This document shows, in pieces, positions 35,505 to 56,825 of a stretch of 64,000 nucleotides of DNA. Origin of the DNA: JADJXM01 sp937967285 (GTDB lineage: Bacteria > Acidobacteriota > Blastocatellia > RBC074); the NCBI GenBank assembly GCA_050249535.1, contig JBFWQI010000011.1:1-64000 (forward strand), read 5' to 3'. Under the pieces are notes generated by a model. That model saw only the letters and a program-made list of their open reading frames with translations, did no database searches and was not told the origin of the DNA. Position numbers and translations under genes: made by a program. How positions within the stretch are numbered: position 1 is the first letter of the stretch; each line of letters opens with the position of its first letter.

Positions 35505-37388
35505 ATGCTCGGACGCATAATCGGGAACTACGAGGTGATGAGCCAGTTCGGCGAGGGCGGGATGGGAGAACTCTACCTCGGCCGCCACACGCGTCTGGCG
35601 CGAGAGGTCATCATCAAGACTATCCGGACGGAGGATTTCAGTCCGCGCCAGGTCGAGCATCTGCGGGAGCGGCTGGAGCGTGAAGCGTTCGTCCAGTCGC
35701 AGTTGGATCATCAGAACATAGTCAGGGTATACGACTTCATCGCCAGCGGGGACACGACCTGCATCGTGATGGAGTACGTTCCTGGCCGCGACCTGCGGAA
35801 GATGATCACGCGCGAGACGGGACCGATCCCGGAGGCGCGGGCGCTCAATCTCTTCAAGCAGGTGCTGCGAGCGATCGATTTCGCGCACAACTTTATTTAT
35901 TCCGACAGCGCCGGCGACAAGCATCGCGGGATCATTCACCGCGATCTGAAACCGGCGAACATCCTGGTCACGCCGGACGACCGGGTCAAAGTGACGGATT
36001 TCGGTATCGTCAAGCTGAGGGGCGTGCAGGGCGGAACGCAGATGGGCTTCAACCCCGGAACGCCGGAGTACATGAGCCCCGAGCAGGCGCGCGGACGGGA
36101 ACTCGACCAGCGTTCGGACATCTATTCGCTCGGGATCGTGATCTACGAGATGCTGACAGGACACGTCCCGTTCGAGGACGACGGGAACGGAACCTCGGAT
36201 TACGAGATCAGGCGCGGCCACATCGAACTGCCGGTGCCTCCGCTCTCGAAGTTCTATCCGGGAGTCTCACCGGAGATCGAGAAGATCGTGCTCAAGTCGC
36301 TCGAGAAGAATCCGGACGACCGCTATCAGAGCGCCCGGCAGTTTCTCGAGGTGATCGAGGAGTACGAGCGGACCGGAGCGGTAAAAGTCGCGACCGGGAG
36401 CATCGGCGGTGCGGCCCGGCAGACGGTGGTACAGGACAGGCATGACGAACCGTCGATTGCGTCGCGGACGGGAGCTCCGGTAGCCACGGGACGGACGGCG
36501 CCGAATGACGGAATGACGGCGCCCGGCGCCTACATTCCGTCTCAGCCGAACGGATCGTTGAGCGTCGATGGTCTGACGGTCGGCGCGACGACGGCCGGCG
36601 GGAGATCGAAGGCTCCGCTCATCGCGGGGCTGGCGGCGGTGCTCCTGGTTTCGGGCGCGATCGCGGTCTGGCTGCTGATGAAACCGTCGGCTCCGGATCA
36701 GGCCGATCAGCAGAACGCTCCGCAGGGAACGCCGATCGGGATGATCTCGATCCCTTCAGGCAACTTCAAGATGGGGCGCGACGACGGAAACGATTTCGAG
36801 AAGCCGGCGCATGACGTGACGGTCCAGCCGTTCTACATCGACAAGACCGAGGTGACCAACCAGCAGTTCGCCGAATTCGTCCGCCAGCGACGGCGCCAGC
36901 CACCGACACACTGGATGGGCGGTCAGTATGCTCCGGGCGAGGCCAACATCCCTGTGGTCAACGTGAGCTGGTACGACGCGCGGGACTACTGCGAATGGGC
37001 GAACAAGCGATTGCCGACCGAAGAGGAATGGGAGTTCGCCGCGCGCGGCCGTGAGAACCTGCTCTATCCATACGGCAACCAGTGGAAGCCGAATTTCTCG
37101 AATGCCGGCGAGACGGGGCTCCAGAAGCCGCAGGCCGTCGGCAGCTATCCCGACGGAGCGAGCCCGTTCGGAGTGCTCGACATGGCCGGCAATGTGGCCG
37201 AATGGCTGGGGACGGATTACAAGCCTTATCCGAACAGCCCCGCAAAACCTGACGAGGGAAACAAGATAGTCCGCGGCGGATCGTTCAAGAATCCGGCGGT
37301 CGAGCAGACCGCGACCGACCGTTTCTTCTACCGCCCCAATGCGAAGTGGGAATATCTTGGATTCCGGTGCGCGAAGAACGCGAACTGA
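35505..37388 (+). CDS. Membrane Ser/Thr protein kinase with extracytoplasmic FGE-sulfatase-like domain
   Basis: The start is ATG 35505 (a TTG two codons upstream is possible). The 627-aa protein has a PknB-type kinase domain (about 8-290): GEGGMG loop at 16-21, Lys38, HRDLKPAN (about 147), DFG (about 167) and GTPEYMSPEQ. A low-complexity linker and one membrane helix (about 370-392) follow, then a formylglycine-generating-enzyme-like domain (about 412-627) with GNFKMGRDDG, NVSWYDARDYCEWANKRLPTEEEWE (read in parts), MAGNVAEW and GFRCA. The active-site cysteine pair of true FGEs is not visible, so this domain is probably a ligand sensor. It forms an operon with the FHA and PEGA genes. Confidence 0.9.
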   Translation: MLGRIIGNYEVMSQFGEGGMGELYLGRHTRLAREVIIKTIRTEDFSPRQVEHLRERLEREAFVQSQLDHQNIVRVYDFIASGDTTCIVMEYVPGRDLRKMITRETGPIPEARALNLFKQVLRAIDFAHNFIYSDSAGDKHRGIIHRDLKPANILVTPDDRVKVTDFGIVKLRGVQGGTQMGFNPGTPEYMSPEQARGRELDQRSDIYSLGIVIYEMLTGHVPFEDDGNGTSDYEIRRGHIELPVPPLSKFYPGVSPEIEKIVLKSLEKNPDDRYQSARQFLEVIEEYERTGAVKVATGSIGGAARQTVVQDRHDEPSIASRTGAPVATGRTAPNDGMTAPGAYIPSQPNGSLSVDGLTVGATTAGGRSKAPLIAGLAAVLLVSGAIAVWLLMKPSAPDQADQQNAPQGTPIGMISIPSGNFKMGRDDGNDFEKPAHDVTVQPFYIDKTEVTNQQFAEFVRQRRRQPPTHWMGGQYAPGEANIPVVNVSWYDARDYCEWANKRLPTEEEWEFAARGRENLLYPYGNQWKPNFSNAGETGLQKPQAVGSYPDGASPFGVLDMAGNVAEWLGTDYKPYPNSPAKPDEGNKIVRGGSFKNPAVEQTATDRFFYRPNAKWEYLGFRCAKNAN

Positions 37389-37395
37389 CTGAGAA

Positions 37396-38838
<1,443 letters not shown>

Positions 38839-38855
38839 CGTATCTACTGTAATCA

Positions 38856-40196
<1,341 letters not shown>

Positions 40197-40200
40197 TCGA

Positions 40201-40983
40201 TTGGGAACAGAAGTCTACATAATAATAATGATCATCCTGACCGGAGTGATGGTCTACGGGCTCTATCTCAACCGGACGGCTCCGAAGGAGATCAATGCCG
40301 GTCGGCGATCGTTTCTGACCGGCCGCGGCCCGCACGCCATCTTCATCGGCGTCCAACTGGTGATTCAGATCTTCGGCAGCGACGAACTGCGCGCGAGGCT
40401 GGCCCGGCTGGTCGACGCCGAGGACGAGACCGACGATGCGGGAGAAAAACGACGCTTCATCAAGTCGATCGCTTCCCTGCTGATCGAGAACCGATACGCG
40501 TGGGAATACGGATTCTGGGATTACTACGACGATTCCGAAACGGCGATCGCGACCTTCAATCAATGGAAGAACGAGATCGAGGCATCGATGGCCACCGAGC
40601 CCGACGAGATGGGTGAGGAGACCGACAGGATGCACAGGTTCTCGGACCAGAAGGAGTATCTGGTCGTGACGCTGATGATGCTGATCGACAACCGCGAGGA
40701 GCCTGTCTCAGACGACAGCGGAGACATCCGGTTCAGGCCAACCTATTCGCAGCTCTCGGCCCCGTTCCGGCGAATCGTCGACGAGACGGAAGAGGAACAG
40801 TACTGGGAGGAGTCGACCTTCGAGAAGCTGCTCGAGGGACTGCGGGCGATCGACCCGCGGGCCATCGAGCGCGACGGCTTCTACGTCTATCCCGGAACCT
40901 CACAGGACGGGCTCTCATCCCTGGACCTGCTCAGCGACGAGGGCTGGAAATACATCACGGATCATTCATTCAGGCTGAAGTAG
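40201..40983 (+). CDS. DUF1517-like membrane-anchored protein
   Basis: The 260-aa protein starts with TTG at 40201, 8 nt after a strong GGAGG, and only 5 nt after the previous stop. One N-terminal membrane helix (about 4-23) precedes a soluble region. VQLVIQIFGSDELRARLARL, LIENRYAWEYGFWD, EYLVVTLMMLID and the C-terminal DGLSSLDLLSDEGWKYI follow the order I associate with DUF1517, a family of unknown function in cyanobacteria, plastids and some bacteria. The match is from memory and moderate. It is the last gene of the kinase operon. Confidence 0.62.
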   Translation: MGTEVYIIIMIILTGVMVYGLYLNRTAPKEINAGRRSFLTGRGPHAIFIGVQLVIQIFGSDELRARLARLVDAEDETDDAGEKRRFIKSIASLLIENRYAWEYGFWDYYDDSETAIATFNQWKNEIEASMATEPDEMGEETDRMHRFSDQKEYLVVTLMMLIDNREEPVSDDSGDIRFRPTYSQLSAPFRRIVDETEEEQYWEESTFEKLLEGLRAIDPRAIERDGFYVYPGTSQDGLSSLDLLSDEGWKYITDHSFRLK

Positions 40984-40990
40984 ACGAACT

Positions 40991-41034
40991 CCGGGAATTC
41001 CCGGATTGTCACTGACGCGATAAGCGACTATAAT
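40991..41034 (+). promoter_or_regulatory. Near-consensus sigma70 promoter with upstream palindrome
   Basis: TTGTCA at 41006-41011, a 17-bp spacer and a perfect TATAAT at 41029-41034 form the best promoter match in the window. The 14-bp palindrome CCGGGAATTCCCGG (40991-41004) abuts the -35 box and could be an operator. It would drive the SBBP gene with a leader of about 100 nt, independently of the kinase operon. Confidence 0.72.
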
Positions 41035-41141
41035 TCCGATTCCGTTGCCGTTCAGAGACTCCCCGCAATACGGGCAACGCATCCCCTCTGACATCACTGC
41101 ACTTGTGCCCTTCTCCCCGTTTTTGCCCCGGCGACCGGATC

Positions 41142-43976
<2,835 letters not shown>

Positions 43977-44004
43977 ACTTCAGACCGTTCTTCAGTAATC
44001 AGGA

Positions 44005-44158
<154 letters not shown>

Positions 44159-44159
<1 letters not shown>

Positions 44160-45066
44160 CACATCTCATCGAATTTTCTGTAGTGAATCTGGCGCTGCTC
44201 GGCGATCGAGCGGTTGGCGGAGGCGAAAAGGTCGCGCAGGCTGTTGTAGTCGGCGGCTTCGAGTGAGTCGCGGAGGCCGGACAGCTCTGCGATCAGCAGG
44301 TCGAGTGCGGGGAGGATGTTGTCGCGATTGGTCATGCAGATGTCTCGCCAGACCGACCACGCGCTGGCTCCGAGTCGCGTGGTGTCGCGCCATCCGGTTG
44401 CGGCCAGTTTCTGCGCCAGGGCCCTGTCGGCGACAATCCCGTCGTGTTCGGCTCCCAGCAGGGAGGCGAGTGCGCTGGATGTGAGCTGCGGCAGGTGGCT
44501 GATCAGAGCGACCGCACGGTCGTGAAGTTCGGGATCCGCGATGACCGGCCGGGCGCCGATCCGTGTGACCAGAGATGAGAGAATTTCGAGCGCCGGGGGA
44601 TCTGTCCGGTCGTCCGATGCCAGGACGTAGACGGCGCCGTCGAAGAGATCTCCGCGTGCGTATTCGACGCCGGTCTGTTCGCTTCCGGCCATCGGATGCC
44701 CGCCGACGAAGCGCGCCCCTTCCGGCAGTGAGGACCGCGCGGCCCGGAGGATCGCGACCTTGGTGCTGCCGGCGTCGGTGACGATCGCATCCGGCCGGAT
44801 CTGCCCGCCGCGGGTTTTGAGGAAGTCGATGATTCCGCCGATCGGCGCGGCAAGATAGATCAGATCGGCCGGGCAGGTCTCTCCCCGCTCGAAGCTCTCC
44901 TCGACTGCATCGACCACTCCGCGTTCCGCAGCGAGGGCGGCGCTGCGGCGTCCGCCGTATGAGGTCAATCGCCCGGCGAAGCCGGCCCGGCGCAGCGCGA
45001 GCGCGAGGGACCCGCCGATCAGACCGCAGCCGACGATGCAGACGTGACTGAACCGGTCGACCTCGC

Positions 45067-45070
<4 letters not shown>
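44159..45070 (-). CDS. tyrA: Prephenate dehydrogenase
   Basis: The 303-aa enzyme oxidatively decarboxylates prephenate to 4-hydroxyphenylpyruvate for tyrosine. VCIVGCGLIGGSLALALRRAG (about 9-29, read in parts) is the NAD-binding loop. Family features include TDAGSTK (about 108), GGHPMAGSEQTGVEYA (about 132) with a catalytic His, and the helical C-terminal half with ISHLPQL and GWRDTTRLGAS. No ACT domain is present. It overlaps the DAHP-synthase-like gene by 4 nt and ends the amino-acid cluster. Confidence 0.92.
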
Positions 45071-46077
<1,007 letters not shown>

Positions 46078-46120
46078 AACTATTGATCCTCAGAAGTCCG
46101 GTCGATGACCGACGCGGATC

Positions 46121-46423
46121 TCAGGACTCCTCCCCGGTGGCCTTGATTCTTTCGATCCTTCTCGCCTCGTCGATGACGCGCTCGAAGAGCCGCCGGATGG
46201 CCTCCCTGTCGAGCGGCCCGGTGTTGGCGGCCGTGACGTTGGCATAGACCTGCGCCTCTCGCTTCGGCGAATAGATCTCGAGCCCCAGCCGCTTCTTGAT
46301 GTATCCGATCTCGATCGCGCACTGGGTCCGCTGATTGAACAGTGCGACCAGCTGCAGATCGATCTCGTCGATCCGGCGACGCCAGTCATCCATGGTCATC
46401 TCGTTGCCTTGTTCGTCTTTCAT
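46121..46423 (-). CDS. Chorismate mutase, AroQ type
   Basis: The 100-aa all-helical protein converts chorismate to prephenate. DWRRRIDEIDLQLVALFNQR (about 13-32) carries the first catalytic Arg. GYIKKRLGLEIYSPKREAQV supplies Lys and Arg-Glu, and AIRRLFERVIDEARRIE is the third helix. It starts 9 nt after the trpA stop with no clear ribosome-binding site, so it is probably coupled. It feeds prephenate to the adjacent TyrA. It may also contact the DAHP-synthase-like protein, as such pairs do in other bacteria. Confidence 0.88.
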   Translation of the reverse strand: MKDEQGNEMTMDDWRRRIDEIDLQLVALFNQRTQCAIEIGYIKKRLGLEIYSPKREAQVYANVTAANTGPLDREAIRRLFERVIDEARRIERIKATGEES

Positions 46424-46432
46424 GATATCGGA

Positions 46433-47212
<780 letters not shown>

Positions 47213-47235
47213 GATTCTTCCGCCGGGTTATGAGT

Positions 47236-47411
<176 letters not shown>

Positions 47412-47426
47412 ACAGTAATAAAACGC

Positions 47427-48635
<1,209 letters not shown>

Positions 48636-49255
48636 CTACAATCCTTCCATCACTTTCTTCAATTCTCTCAGTTTGCCGTGATCCTTGACGCCGGGAGCGG
48701 CTTCGACTCCGCTGTTGAGGTCGACCGCAAACGGCCTGACGGTGCGGATCGCCTCGGCGACATTGTCGGGCGAAAGTCCGCCGGCCAGAAAGAGCCTGAC
48801 CCTCTTCGCGACTTCGGCTGCAACGCTCCAGTCGGCTGTCCTGCCCGTGCCTCCGTACAACTTTTTGTCGAAGGCGTCCAGCAGGATCGCATCCGCCGGA
48901 TATTCGAGCGCGGTATCCGGATCGAACCCCGGTCCGGCCCGCAGGGCCCTGATCACCCTCTCGGGTCCGACACCGCGACAGTATTCCGGCGACTCGTCGC
49001 CGTGGAGCTGCGCCATCGAGGCGCCCGAGGCTTCGAGCAGTTCGATCACGCTCTCAGGCGACGGTTCGTTGACGAAGACGCCGACCGGGATGACGCCCGC
49101 GGGCAGCGCATCGATGATCCCGCGCGCCGCTTCCGGATCGATGTACCTCGGGCTCGGCCGGTAGAAGTTGAATCCGAGATACTGCGCGCCGCAGTCGATT
49201 GCCGCCAGCGCGTCCTCGATCGAGGTGATGCCGCAGACTTTGATCCTCGTTTCGC

Positions 49256-49259
<4 letters not shown>
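48636..49259 (-). CDS. trpF: Phosphoribosylanthranilate isomerase
   Basis: The 207-aa TIM barrel isomerises phosphoribosylanthranilate. IKVCGITSIEDALAA (about 6-20) carries the catalytic Cys, and LGFNFYRPSPRYI, VGVFVNEP, QLHGDES, LLDAFD and LAGGLSPDNV follow in order, with DLNSGVEAAPGVKD near the end. It overlaps trpC by 4 nt (ATGA) and abuts trpB. Confidence 0.94.
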
Positions 49260-50035
<776 letters not shown>

Positions 50036-50040
50036 ATTCC

Positions 50041-51066
50041 TCAACTGTTGGTCATACGGCAAAAGGTTTCCAGCCGAGATGCCGCGGAGCCGCTGTCGAT
50101 GCTGTGTGCGGCGCGCAGGACGGCGGCCGGCAGAGAGTCCTCGTTCCCGGCCACATACAGGGCCGCTGCGGCGTTGATGAGAACCAGGTCGCGGGCTTCG
50201 TCCCTGCGACTGCCGTCGAGAACCGACCGAATCAGCCCGGCGTTCTCTTCCGCTGAGCCTCCGCGCAGATGATCGATCGAACTTGTCCGGAGGCCGAAAT
50301 CCTCCGGCACGATATCGTGACGTTTCGCGCGCCCGTCGTGAGATCCCCGCACCGCCTCGTAGACGGTCGTCCGGCCGGTGAGAGTTATCTCGTCGAGTCC
50401 GTCTTCGCCGCGGACGATCCACGCCCGGCTGGTCCCGAGAAAGGCGAGCGCCTCGGCGACCTTCTCGCAGGCGGTTTCGCCCGATACGCCGATCAATTGA
50501 AACGGCGCGCCGGCGGGATTGGTCAGCGGGCCGAGCAGGTTGAAGATCGTCCTCACTCCAAGCTCGCGGCGGATCGTCGCCACGCGCCTCGTTGCCGCGT
50601 GATGGAGCGGCGCGAACATGAAACAGATCCCGATCTCGTCGAAGATCTCCCGGACCCGCTCGTGGCCGAGATCGGTTCTGACGCCGAGCGCCCTCAGCAC
50701 ATCTGCGCTGCCGGATTTCGATGTCACGCCGACATTGCCGTGCTTGGCGACCGGCAGCCCCGCGCCTGCGACCACGAAGGCCACGGCGGTCGAGACATTG
50801 AACGTCTTGGCCGGGCTCCCGCCCGTGCCGCACGTATCCAGAAACCTGTCGTATCGCGAATCGATCCGCAGGCTGCGCGCTCTCATCGTCTCGGCGAAAC
50901 CGGCCAGCTCGCGCGCCGTCTCGCCCTTCGCAGCCAGCGCGACCAGAGCGGCTCCGATCTGCGCGTCGGTCGCCTCATCGGAGAGTATTTGATCCAGCAG
51001 CGCCGCCGCTTCCGCCTGCGACAACGACTGCCCCGAGATCAGTTTCTGGAGAGATTCCCGGATCAT
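50041..51066 (-). CDS. trpD: Anthranilate phosphoribosyltransferase
   Basis: The 341-aa enzyme transfers phosphoribose to anthranilate. The PRPP loop is DTCGTGGSPAKTFNVST (about 80-96), a variant of the usual GTGGDG. KHGNVGVTSKSGSADVL (about 108-124), APLHHAATR and TIFNLLGPLTNPA are all typical. The helical N-terminal domain is intact. It starts 4 nt after the trpG stop. Confidence 0.94.
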   Translation of the reverse strand: MIRESLQKLISGQSLSQAEAAALLDQILSDEATDAQIGAALVALAAKGETARELAGFAETMRARSLRIDSRYDRFLDTCGTGGSPAKTFNVSTAVAFVVAGAGLPVAKHGNVGVTSKSGSADVLRALGVRTDLGHERVREIFDEIGICFMFAPLHHAATRRVATIRRELGVRTIFNLLGPLTNPAGAPFQLIGVSGETACEKVAEALAFLGTSRAWIVRGEDGLDEITLTGRTTVYEAVRGSHDGRAKRHDIVPEDFGLRTSSIDHLRGGSAEENAGLIRSVLDGSRRDEARDLVLINAAAALYVAGNEDSLPAAVLRAAHSIDSGSAASRLETFCRMTNS

Positions 51067-51070
51067 TTCT

Positions 51071-51655
51071 TCAGAGCATCCCGAGGAAGTTCCTGAGCAG
51101 CTTCTTCCCCTCGCCGGTCATGATCGATTCCGGATGGAACTGCACGCCCTCGCAGATGAAATCCCTGTGGCGCAACCCCATCACCAGCCCGTCCGAGGTC
51201 GTCGCCGTAACATCAAGCATCGGCGGGACGCTCCCGCGCTCGACGATCAGCGAATGATATCGCGTGGCGATGAACGGATTATCGACTCCCTCGAAGATGG
51301 TTCTTCCGTCGTGAAGCACCTGGCTCGTCTTGCCGTGCATCAGATACGGCGCGCGCACGACGCTGCCCCCGAACGCCTGCCCGATCGCCTGATGCCCGAG
51401 ACAGACTCCCAGCAGCGGAACCTTACCCGCAAAGCTCCTGATCACATCCAGGGTGATACCGGCGTCATCCGGCGTGCACGGCCCCGGCGAAAGCAGTATC
51501 CCGTCCGGCGCCATGTCCGCGATCTCGGGGATGGTGATCCGATCGTTCCTGACCACGCGGATCTCCGAGGCGACCGGAAGCTCCCGACCGAGCTCGCCAA
51601 GATACTGGACCAGGTTGTATGTGAATGAATCGTAGTTGTCGATGACGAGTATCAT
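51071..51655 (-). CDS. trpG: Anthranilate synthase component II (glutamine amidotransferase)
   Basis: The 194-aa class I amidotransferase supplies ammonia to TrpE. It has MILVIDNYDSFTYNLVQYL at the N-terminus, ILLSPGPCTPDDAG (oxyanion region), the catalytic Cys in LGVCLGHQAIGQAFGG (about 78-93) and the His-Glu pair in QFHPESIMT (about 172). It is separated from trpE by a peptidase, a heptad element and a cyclophilin, an unusual split of the two subunits within one strand run. Confidence 0.94.
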   Translation of the reverse strand: MILVIDNYDSFTYNLVQYLGELGRELPVASEIRVVRNDRITIPEIADMAPDGILLSPGPCTPDDAGITLDVIRSFAGKVPLLGVCLGHQAIGQAFGGSVVRAPYLMHGKTSQVLHDGRTIFEGVDNPFIATRYHSLIVERGSVPPMLDVTATTSDGLVMGLRHRDFICEGVQFHPESIMTGEGKKLLRNFLGML

Positions 51656-51697
51656 TGTTTTCTACCGGAGCGCAGGCATCCTGCCTGCGCTTCCTGG

Positions 51698-52531
51698 CTA
51701 TCTGAAAGCCGAGCAGTCCGCCTTGTCGATCCCGGCGAGCAGTTCCATCGCAAGCCGATATCCTTCATGCATCTTGTCGAACTTCACACGATCCTGTGTG
51801 TCATCGGAAGTGTGCAGAACATACTTCCAGCGGTTCCCGAGCCCGTGGATGGTCAGTGCCGGAATGTTTTTCCGGTGGAACGATGTCGAATCCGAGTTGC
51901 CGCCCTCGAGCGGTGCGCGTCCGAACGACAGCTTCTTCTCCTTCGCCAGTCGCTGCGCGAAACTGACCAACTTCAGACTCGACAGATTCTCAGCGACCAC
52001 AGGCGAGGACAAACCGAGGCTGTCGATGTTGACCATCGCGCAGTACGACTTCCGGTCTTCCTTGCCGATGTTGTCGACCATCTCCTTCGAGCCGAGCAGC
52101 CCCTTCTCTTCCTCTCCGAACGCGACGAAGACCATCGTCCTCCGCGGCGGGTGCTGTTTGAATGCCTTGTAGATGCTCGCGATCGTCAGCACGCCCGTCC
52201 AGTTGTCGACGGCTCCGCAGCCCTTGTCGGTCTTGTCGTAGTGAGCTCCGACGACCACCTTCTCTCCCGCCAGCGCGGGATCGGTTCCCTGCAACCGGAC
52301 GGTGAGATTGTCGACCTTCCTGACCCTGTCGATCACGATCTCGGACGGCTGCGCCCCCATCCTTATAAAAAGCTCCCTGACTGCCTGCAGTCGCCCCTGG
52401 TTTTCGCAGACCACCGGCGTGAAGGATTCCTTCAACTCATTTACTGTCGCCGGCACGGGACCAGCCGCCGGCGGATCATCCGCCACCGGCGCCATCGCCA
52501 TCAGAATTATCAGTAGAAATTCCAGAGCCAT
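51698..52531 (-). CDS. M28-family zinc metallopeptidase, secreted
   Basis: The 277-aa protein has a short hydrophobic N-terminus (about 1-16), probably a signal. The M28 zinc ligands are visible: VVGAHYDKTD (His, about 93), GAVDNWTGV (Asp), FGEEEKGLLGS (catalytic Glu and ligand Glu, about 140), VNIDSLGL (Asp) and YVLHTSDDTQD (His, about 238). It probably acts as an aminopeptidase. Length is on the short side. It sits between trpG and the heptad element and has no evident metabolic link to tryptophan synthesis. Confidence 0.85.
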   Translation of the reverse strand: MALEFLLIILMAMAPVADDPPAAGPVPATVNELKESFTPVVCENQGRLQAVRELFIRMGAQPSEIVIDRVRKVDNLTVRLQGTDPALAGEKVVVGAHYDKTDKGCGAVDNWTGVLTIASIYKAFKQHPPRRTMVFVAFGEEEKGLLGSKEMVDNIGKEDRKSYCAMVNIDSLGLSSPVVAENLSSLKLVSFAQRLAKEKKLSFGRAPLEGGNSDSTSFHRKNIPALTIHGLGNRWKYVLHTSDDTQDRVKFDKMHEGYRLAMELLAGIDKADCSAFR

Positions 52532-52545
52532 AATTTTAGTTAATA

Positions 52546-55671
<3,126 letters not shown>

Positions 55672-55675
<4 letters not shown>

Positions 55676-56067
55676 GCTTTCAACTGCTCACAGGAAAATT
55701 CGAGAATATTGCCGTCAGGATCGCGGATCGTGCAGAAATACCCGACGACCGGTCCGGCGTAAGTCGGTTCGTCAACAAGAATGCCGGCCGCGCGGGCCCT
55801 CTCAGCTATCGAATCGACCTCGGCCCGATCCGTTACGTGAAAACCGAAATGGTCCATCCGCCCCCCGGCCCGTTCTTCATCCACCTCGACCAGAACGATG
55901 ATCAACCCGTTGCCGTCTCCCTCGAGCCGAACCCACGAAACCCTGTGAGTCGATCCCGGATCCTGCCGGCGATGGATTACCTTCATTCCCGCCCAGTCGC
56001 AGTAGAATTTCGACGTCCTTTCGACGTCCCGAGTGAGCAGGGCAACGTGATCGAGCCGTTCGATCAT
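55672..56067 (-). CDS. VOC-family (glyoxalase/dioxygenase-like) protein
   Basis: The 131-aa protein has two beta-alpha-beta-beta-beta modules of the vicinal oxygen chelate fold: LDHVALLTRDVERTSKFYCDWAGMK at the start (read in parts) and MDHFGFHVTDRAEVDSIAERAR (about 70), ending GYFCTIRDPDGNILEFS. Candidate metal ligands are the first His, the His in DHFGFH and the Glu near the end. The substrate is unknown. A GAGGA site precedes ATG, and the stop overlaps trpE by 4 nt. Confidence 0.82.
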
Positions 56068-56078
56068 TTTCTTCCTCG

Positions 56079-56795
56079 TTATGAACCTGACTGATACTTC
56101 GGATGAGATGGCTTGCCGGACCTCTGACCGAGCTCTCCGAGAATGTCCTGCAGACTGACGTCGCGGTCTACCATCAGCACGATCAGGTGGTAGAGGAGAT
56201 CGCTGATCTCAGAGGTCAACTGACGCTGTCCGTCCGCGGCGCCCGTATTCTTCGCGGCGATGATCGTCTCGGCGGCCTCCTCCCCAACCTTCTTGAGTAT
56301 CTTGTCGAGACCGCTGTTGAAGAGGTATGTGGTGTATGAGTTCTCGGGCCGCTGATCCTTCCGCTCCTGAATCAGCTGATAGAGGTCCTGCAGAATGATC
56401 CCGAGTTCGAGGGCGGCGAAGTTGACCACCGAAACGGGTGACGACTGCCGAGCCGCACCGTTCGTCTCGACGGTGGTGTTGCGGAAGAAGCAGGTCTGTT
56501 CGCCGGTGTGACAGGCCGGCCCGTTGGGAATGACCCGGACCAGCAGCGCGTCGCCGTCGCAGTCCATCCGGATATCGACGACCTTCTGAGTATGGCCGGA
56601 GGTCGCTCCCTTGTGCCACAGCTCCTGTCGCGATCGGCTCCAGAACCACGTCTCGCCGGTCTGCAGAGTGCGCGCGAGACTCTCGGCGTTCATGTATGCG
56701 ACCGTCAGAACCTGCTCGGTCGAATGGTCCTGCACGATCGCCGGAATCAGCCCGTTTTCATCGAATTTCAGATTTTGAATCACTGTCCCTGACAT
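56079..56795 (-). CDS. hisI: Bifunctional phosphoribosyl-AMP cyclohydrolase/phosphoribosyl-ATP pyrophosphatase
   Basis: The 238-aa HisIE fusion carries out steps 2 and 3 of histidine synthesis. The cyclohydrolase domain (about 1-115) has VAYMNAESL, TWFWSRSRQELWHKGATSGH, the DxDxD-like DCDGDALL metal site and zinc Cys in GPACHTGEQTCFF. The pyrophosphohydrolase domain (about 135-225) has YTTYLFNSGLDKILKKVGEEAAETIIAAKN (read in parts) and DLLYHLIVLM. The other his genes here are limited to hisF. Confidence 0.93.
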   Translation of the reverse strand: MSGTVIQNLKFDENGLIPAIVQDHSTEQVLTVAYMNAESLARTLQTGETWFWSRSRQELWHKGATSGHTQKVVDIRMDCDGDALLVRVIPNGPACHTGEQTCFFRNTTVETNGAARQSSPVSVVNFAALELGIILQDLYQLIQERKDQRPENSYTTYLFNSGLDKILKKVGEEAAETIIAAKNTGAADGQRQLTSEISDLLYHLIVLMVDRDVSLQDILGELGQRSGKPSHPKYQSGS

Positions 56796-56825
56796 ATCCG
56801 ATTATGGAATCCGCCGTTTCATCTG

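Noticed and set aside
50036..50833. Long N-terminal extension of the trpC frame
   Set aside because: It lies over trpD in another frame; MSDILERIV at 50035 is the normal TrpC start with a ribosome-binding site.
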